DNA of 64,000 nt, taken from NCBI GenBank assembly GCA_002633005.1, contig NMRA01000228.1, positions 431,290-495,289 of the forward strand, written 5' to 3'. The notes under the pieces are model-generated. The model saw only the letters and a program-made list of their open reading frames with translations, did not search any database and was not told the DNA's origin. Both the position numbers and the translations under genes were made by a program. The stretch is from Phoronis australis. Lineage: Eukaryota; Phoronida; Phoronidae. Numbering within the stretch: the first letter of the stretch is position 1; the number at the start of each line of letters is the position of its first letter. Of this stretch, positions 58,401 through 64,000 are shown piece by piece.

Positions 58401-61360
58401 GTCACATTTCATGAACATCTATCAAGGAATCCAGTGCCCGGTTGCATGAAACAGCCCAACAGAAACTCAACTTTGTTCTCTAAATTTTCAACACATTTGT
58501 GGAAGTTGTTAAGTCACTGAGGTTCTTGGATGTTTAGTGATGACGGATTTGCCACTGATATGGTGAGATTTTGAGCCAAAAATACGAATAGAAATGCACA
58601 GTCACAACACATTTTCAAAAAATTTGCAGGTCATGGATTAGCTTCCAATTCAGGTAACCAGATAATTTTCAAAGAGCTTACTAATTTACAGCGCTTTGTA
58701 AATATGGTGTAATTATCATTGTTCTGTTTAATTTTGACATTTTAAATGTCTGACTGGGTCCAAAACGTCACCCACCCACACATCCACCATTCATGCATAA
58801 TAGTGACACTCTGCACAGACACAGGCAGAGAAACACCAGGTGGTTACTTCAAGTAAGATACAGGACACTAAGTACAATACAACATTCCCTTGTGGATGGA
58901 CATTTTGTCAAAAAATCTGATGGTGAGAAAAAAATTAAAAATGTCTCTACCACACCAAAATCTAATTTTCTCTTAATTCAAAGCAAGAATTTCAAAAATA
59001 AATCTATCACTGGCAAGCTGGGTTCAAACCATGCAAAATGGTTTAAAGAAAACGAGTGATAACCTACACAATTGAATAACACATTTACTTATTATAATCA
59101 TGTATCTGCCATTTCTTTTATCCACTCTTCCACAAAATATTCTGTTTACTCTACGTTCCACGCATTTTTGACCGCAGAATCGCATTATTTGTCACCGTGA
59201 CTTTATACCAAATGCAGACGTCATTTATGAACCAAGCTATTCCAGTCACAGGCGCTTGAATTTATTACTTGGCGTCAAGTATGTTGGTCTGACGAGAATT
59301 TTTTTTTTGTTTGTTCGCCCTCTACAGGTCGCAATTTTGGTCCGATTTTCACGAAATTTGCACACAATGTGTAGATCGGGAACTGCTAGAACGCTATTGT
59401 TTTTGGTCATGATCGGATACAAAATGGCGGACGTGGCGGCCATTTTGTATGTGATTTCACAGTCAAATACTCGTAGAGGCCGCATTTTTCGACCTACATG
59501 GCTGAAAATCGGTACGAATATACTAGAACGCATGTGCTACAATTGTGCAGAAAATCGTTGACTTCCGGTTAAAGATGGCGGAAATATTGGACGTGGCGCA
59601 TGCGCACCCCGAAATAGGGCTAAAAACGTTTTCTCCTGTAGAGGGCGCAATTGCAAACCAATCACTTTCAAACTGGTCACGTGTTCGTTGAGTTTAATAA
59701 GCTTTTATAAAAAATTATTGAACCGGAAGTCACCTTCAAGATGGCGGCTGTGGGGCATGTTCACACGGTTTCAATCGCTCTGCTGTCGCATTTTTTATGG
59801 GAAGAGCAAATGACGTGAATTTTTGCATGTGGATTCCTTGAAGTATGGCCTTTCAAAAAGTCTGCGAGAGCGTATTTCTCAGACTTACCGTTTTCGAGTT
59901 ATTTGACTTTGAATTTCAAAAAAAACCGGCAAATTTTCAATTTTCTCGAAAAATTTTTGGATTTTTGCCAAACTATCACATTAGATAGAGATTTGAACGG
60001 GCTTTCAGAGGATACTTTCCATTTTGCGCTACGACGTCTACTTTTTGAATTATTCGAGATTTTCGGATACCGTTGTCCCTATGCAACGCGCAGGTGGCTG
60101 GCTTTCAGTTCACTTTGTTTTGGTTATGCCTAGTTGACCCAGACTGACCCAGCCAGCACTGTTCTACTGTAGACTGGACCGTCATGTTGCGCCATCTATT
60201 GTTCTTTATTGTAGTTCATTATATGCTCTCTATTTGATTTCTTCGCTAGTCACATGAATGTTATCGTGTTATTCATAATTGCCGCTTTGATCGTCATAGT
60301 TGTCGTCGTCCTCCCCATCGTCGTCTTTTCGATTAATTTCGCCAAGTTTCGCTCCTCCGAGCGCTCTTGTTTGTTCCTCGATTGCCGCTGATATCACTCA
60401 CTACTAAGAAAACATGTTTCTTATATATGGTTACGAGTCATCGGCAAATTCGAGCGCCTGTGATCCGCAAGTACAATTTCCTTCCTCCAAAGCATAAAGA
60501 GCAGTTTCCGCTTTTCGAGTCGTCAGCAACGCTGCAGTAAAATCAATTTGCCGCGATAATTTTATGGCAAATCCGATTTTTTCCGCGGAAATATAACGAA
60601 AATACGCGGAGGGAATAAAAGAAAAAAGCGAAAATCCACGTTTCCGCGGAAAATTCCATGCCTTGAAGAATATAACCAATAACCTGCGCCATCCTCAGTG
60701 GGTGGAATGCTTTACATTTGTTGATCAATTATACAATTATAGTGAACTTCTTTACAACCCATTCACAGCCAAGTTCAGCGAACTACTCATTCACTGCCAA
60801 ATGTGGCAAGTTGGCCACTACCTCAATCTTGACCTAGTTAATTCTAAATTGGATGGGAGATAGCTACAGTTTAACGAAACACCTGATCGCTTACTTGTCA
60901 AATTGTGTCTGATCCAAAAGTCTCTCTAACTATTGACTGTTGAAGTTTTACCGACACAGATTCAAAATCATTCTGATTTGGAATCCAAGTTTGAAATCTC
61001 TGACATGAGACAACATTATGTACTAACGCAAACAGGGTATGTACATCAACCAATACCTGGCAAATACCTGTTTCATATTGTATGGCATCATAATTTTAAA
61101 ATATCATGATACAATGTAAGGTGCATCCTACCAAGATAACAATTTACCAGAATTTTACATTGCGCTATGTTTCTATGCAGCCTCAAAAATTAATGGGCAC
61201 TTGGAAATGCAGTTTAAAAATGGCAGTGATTGAGTTAAGCAAGAAAGAGAATGATCCAACGTACGGTCAAGTTATCTCTAAGCAGCTGCATTATGAGAGT
61301 GCTGTCTTTGTATGAGTCTTCTTGAAGGTTGTCCAAATCAGCAATAGCTTCGTCAAATGC
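55401..61360 (-). CDS. second 14-3-3 gene, last two coding exons (3'-partial gene)
   Basis: Penultimate exon 61360-61265 has acceptor GTTGTAG and donor GTACGT. It encodes [20 protein letters not shown] and on to MQLLRDNLT: 96 nt and 32 residues, the same length and boundaries as exon 4 of the first gene. Last exon 55451-55401 has acceptor TTCATTTCAG. It encodes [16 protein letters not shown] and TGA. Both introns are phase 0 at the same residues as in the first 14-3-3 gene. The paired exons are clearly homologous but differ at many silent and several coding sites, so this is a paralogue and not an assembly duplicate. The sequence is zeta/beta-like and lacks the long epsilon tail. No upstream exon was found between 61361 and 64000, so the rest must lie outside. 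The gene runs tail to tail with the first. Confidence 0.9.
56163..57758 (+). mobile_element. CCACTAG higher-order repeat element, complete copy
   Basis: Starts CAAGAGCAATGCGGAGCATT and ends AAGTGGGCGCAT, followed by AAAAA. Cores lie near 56250, 56363, 56463, 56611, 56721, 56848, 57011, 57154, 57298, 57435 and 57580. The last five are 137-145 bp apart. ATGCGCCCAC near the left end is repeated inverted at the right end. It lies in the last intron of the second 14-3-3 gene, antisense to it. Confidence 0.8.
59300..60100. repeat. repeat relic with several ATGGCGG motifs
   Basis: CTCTACAGGTCGCAATTTTG and a following GATCGGATACAAAATGGCGG resemble a more decayed stretch at 58130-58280 (CTACAGGTCGCATTTCC, then AATCGGATTCAAGATAGC). 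AAGATGGCGG or AAATGGCGG occurs near 59422, 59571 and 59739. It is in the last intron of the second 14-3-3 gene. Confidence 0.45.
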
Positions 61361-64000
61361 CTACAACACACACAAGTTCATGTCGATAACAAGCTGAAAC
61401 ATACAGTCATACTCGCAACAACTGCATACAATGAAACTAACTACCTAGCGATTACCAGCATTAACTCTTGCTATGTCAAGAACTCTCTGTCCATTGTCCA
61501 CCTTTACAACACACCCATGCACTACGTGGGTCTTTTTCAACATAAATCACCAATTAAACATTAAGTAACAAGTTATCTGGTTTACGAAGTCCCTGATGTC
61601 TTGAGAACTCTTTACAAACACCTAAAATACAACTCCTTAACATTGCAACTTTTGCTTCACCCAATTACAAATTCTGGCGGAGAGTTTATGAGGAAGAAAT
61701 GAAATGGCTTACGGCAATAATTTCACTTACTGACATTTTTCAAGACCCTTGACAGTTTTGGGTAAATCAGTTTCTATCTCTGAAAATTATCTCGCAGGTC
61801 AAAAGTTAGTTTTAAAACTAAAACAAGATATCCCACTGCCTTAAATTTTCATCCAAGCCGCAGATGAGTGTAGGCAGCCCTAAACATTGTTCACCAGATA
61901 TCCCACCATCAACTTGCAACAGTTTATTTCAAGTTGTTGAGGCTATATCTCCAAGACGACTATTTCCCGAACTTGATGAATACTGGTCAACAGGCAAACA
62001 CCATCTGGCCAAAGATAGATGACATCAGCATCCGAGCTGAATTAGCAAGAGACTGGGGCAACATTTCCAGTGACCGAGTTCATTGTATTCATATCTTCCC
62101 ACAACACAGAGATAAGATGTTTTCCAGGTCAAAAAAAATTTCTAGATGAGTCACTGTGACACCTCTGTCAATTTACATGTTTGTGCATTGTTTACACAAC
62201 CTATATATCAATACACTACATGGAATTCCCTAATGGGGCTATTTGGAAAATCTACAATAACTAGAGGGCGTGCGTGTACTAGTGGTGATAGATTAACAGC
62301 CTCGATTTCGCGGGCCCTTTAAATACATGGTGAAATGGCTTGCAGCCGTGCCAACTGAATCTGAGATTGCGTAAAAAGGGTGAGAGGGATGAGAGGAAGT
62401 AAGCGCGACCTCATACAAAGGTAAGGATTGTGATTATTTTAACGATTATTCCATGGTTATTCCACTGATGCCTGTTAACTGAGGCACTCGCCGATGTCGA
62501 CTTCGCGGCAGTCAGTCGCCAGCCAGAGTCTGGTTAATCTTTGTATGTTGTGATATGTGATACGATACTTGACGTAGCAATCGGGACCTTTTCGTACATC
62601 AAAGCATTATTATTGTTTGGAATGATTTCTAAAAGTTTATCAGTGACAGTTACATCAATCAATGCTGAATGTTTATGCTGTCAACTCGATACAGGTTAAT
62701 GAGTTAAGATTACAATCCAATCCCAATGGCAAAGGGTACGTGAGTGATAAATATCCATTGCATTAGACTATTTGTTTACTCCCTATCATATGTCTTCTGG
62801 AAATCTATTACACGTTGAAATGGAAATCTATCACGTCAGTTTTCACGTAACCTTTGGTTTTTAGGTTTGAAGGCTTGTACCGTGCAGAGGAGATATGCAT
62901 CGCTTCTGCACCGTCCCTGAATGGACAAAAATTGGTTTTTAGCATTTGACTGCAGCTAACCAACAAGATCTTCCCATCCAGTGCAGATCTGTTGTCAAAG
63001 CCTACTTTCAATATTGGAGACAACGAACAAAGCCTTTGAAAAGGAACAGCTATTTTTAAAGTCATTTTGTTAAATTACTTATTCAGGTCCCGAGGGGGGA
63101 TTGGCATGGGGGGTTGTAATATTTGGTACAACTGAATGTGTGGAAATAACAGGTAATACATGTTTGGGGAAAAGAGCATGGTGAGGTAATTCTTAACCTT
63201 CACGAAGTCCCTTCAAGTTGATTTCATGAAACTGTTTTGCTACTTGTATCAATTGTAAAACCACGAAAATATATTACATTTTCCGAATTCACAGTGACTG
63301 AATAGTCTTAACTCATGCCTTGAAATGTTGCAAGTCGTTATAAATTCAAATGACTGCCATTTTTGTGAAAATTGCATTTTTGATGGTGCCTTACGATTTG
63401 TAATTACTCTTAAACAACAGAAAGATTATCCATCATTTTTAAATGACCCAAGTCTTCATATCTTCTATTAGAAGAAAAACGGTTCCCTCAACCTTAGGCT
63501 AGAAGTATGCTTGACAGACCCATGAACCTGTAATCTGAGTTTAAAATTGCTGAAAGTATCAAAATTAAAAAGGCTTGAAAATGGGTAACAAAGGTTTGAA
63601 GTTGTCTCAAAAAACTTGTATATTTTACAGACAAGTGATGCGTTTAAAGAATTGTTATGGCTAGGGATAAAAAATAAAGACACAGTTTTATGCAATACTC
63701 ATTATATACACCCTTGGTTTCTGAAAATAGTAATTATTTACTTTTATGTGAAACTGTAGACCAATCACCATATATTTTTGAAAAACAGGGATAACATTTT
63801 TGATCCAATCTGGAGTACTTAATTATTCATATTTCAATATTTGTTCCAGGTTCAGTGACATTTTAAGGCCACTTCAAGCTGTATCATAGACAAGCTTTGT
63901 TACTCCGTTCTCTTCCCACAGCACTTCCACACACCAGCAGTGCTGCATGGCACAATGTGCAAGTCAGTGGCCCTGGAGAAATGTGAATCGCAGTACTAAG
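61361..64000 (-). other. intron of the second 14-3-3 gene (upstream part)
   Basis: The next 14-3-3 exon upstream should encode the [12 protein letters not shown] region. I find no such sequence here, so the stretch is read as intron to the window edge. No other feature was recognised. Confidence 0.55.

Noticed and set aside
57833-58520. Plus-strand open frames of 115-119 codons
   Set aside because: They lie in the intron of the minus-strand 14-3-3 gene, overlap a repeat relic, and contain no recognisable domain.
61361-64000. Further upstream exons of the second 14-3-3 gene
   Set aside because: Looked for reverse-strand sequence encoding the [12 protein letters not shown] and [17 protein letters not shown] regions; none found.

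Overview
The window is eukaryotic, specifically metazoan: genes are split by GT-AG introns, most of the sequence is intergenic or intronic, and it is rich in short non-autonomous transposon remnants. The gene families (an ABCA transporter, a rhodopsin-class GPCR, two 14-3-3 proteins), the moderate intron sizes and the absence of Alu/LINE-like vertebrate repeats suggest an invertebrate, probably a non-vertebrate deuterostome such as a hemichordate or echinoderm. That placement is inference, not proof. The assembly is a draft: there is one 886-bp gap (30024-30909) and isolated single-N joins at 19251, 27126, 40475 and 49565.

Layout. 1200-1996 (+): the last two coding exons of an ABCA transporter, best matching the ABCA5-like branch, followed by a long candidate 3' UTR with AATAAA at 5151. 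13038-6057 (-): a complete two-exon class A GPCR with non-canonical signature motifs. 14803-17398 (+): a three-exon gene for an unrecognised 146-residue protein. 18350-31500: a transposon-rich desert with degenerate copies of TIR elements, a decayed transposon ORF with a DNTDV signature, and a tRNA-like SINE candidate. 32776-47224 (+): a complete five-exon 14-3-3 gene of zeta/beta type, 256 residues. 61360-55401 (-): the last two coding exons of a second 14-3-3 gene, facing the first tail to tail; its 5' exons lie beyond the window.

Repeat biology is the most unusual part. One family (best copies 51774-53433 and 56163-57758, with reversed copies in introns of the 14-3-3 genes) is a higher-order repeat of three diverged subunits of about 150 bp. 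Each subunit carries a CCACTAG-GGC core that resembles the CTCF consensus. One copy is inserted inside a second transposon family (51154-53767); two uninterrupted relatives of that family in this window (24748-25727 and 19229-19800) serve as empty-site controls. Other structures are a 704-bp foldback element in intron 4 of the first 14-3-3 gene, a CAGGGATATAC-terminated element with an amplified 34-bp minisatellite at one end in intron 1, and a 535-bp tandem duplication at a single-N join that is probably an assembly artefact.
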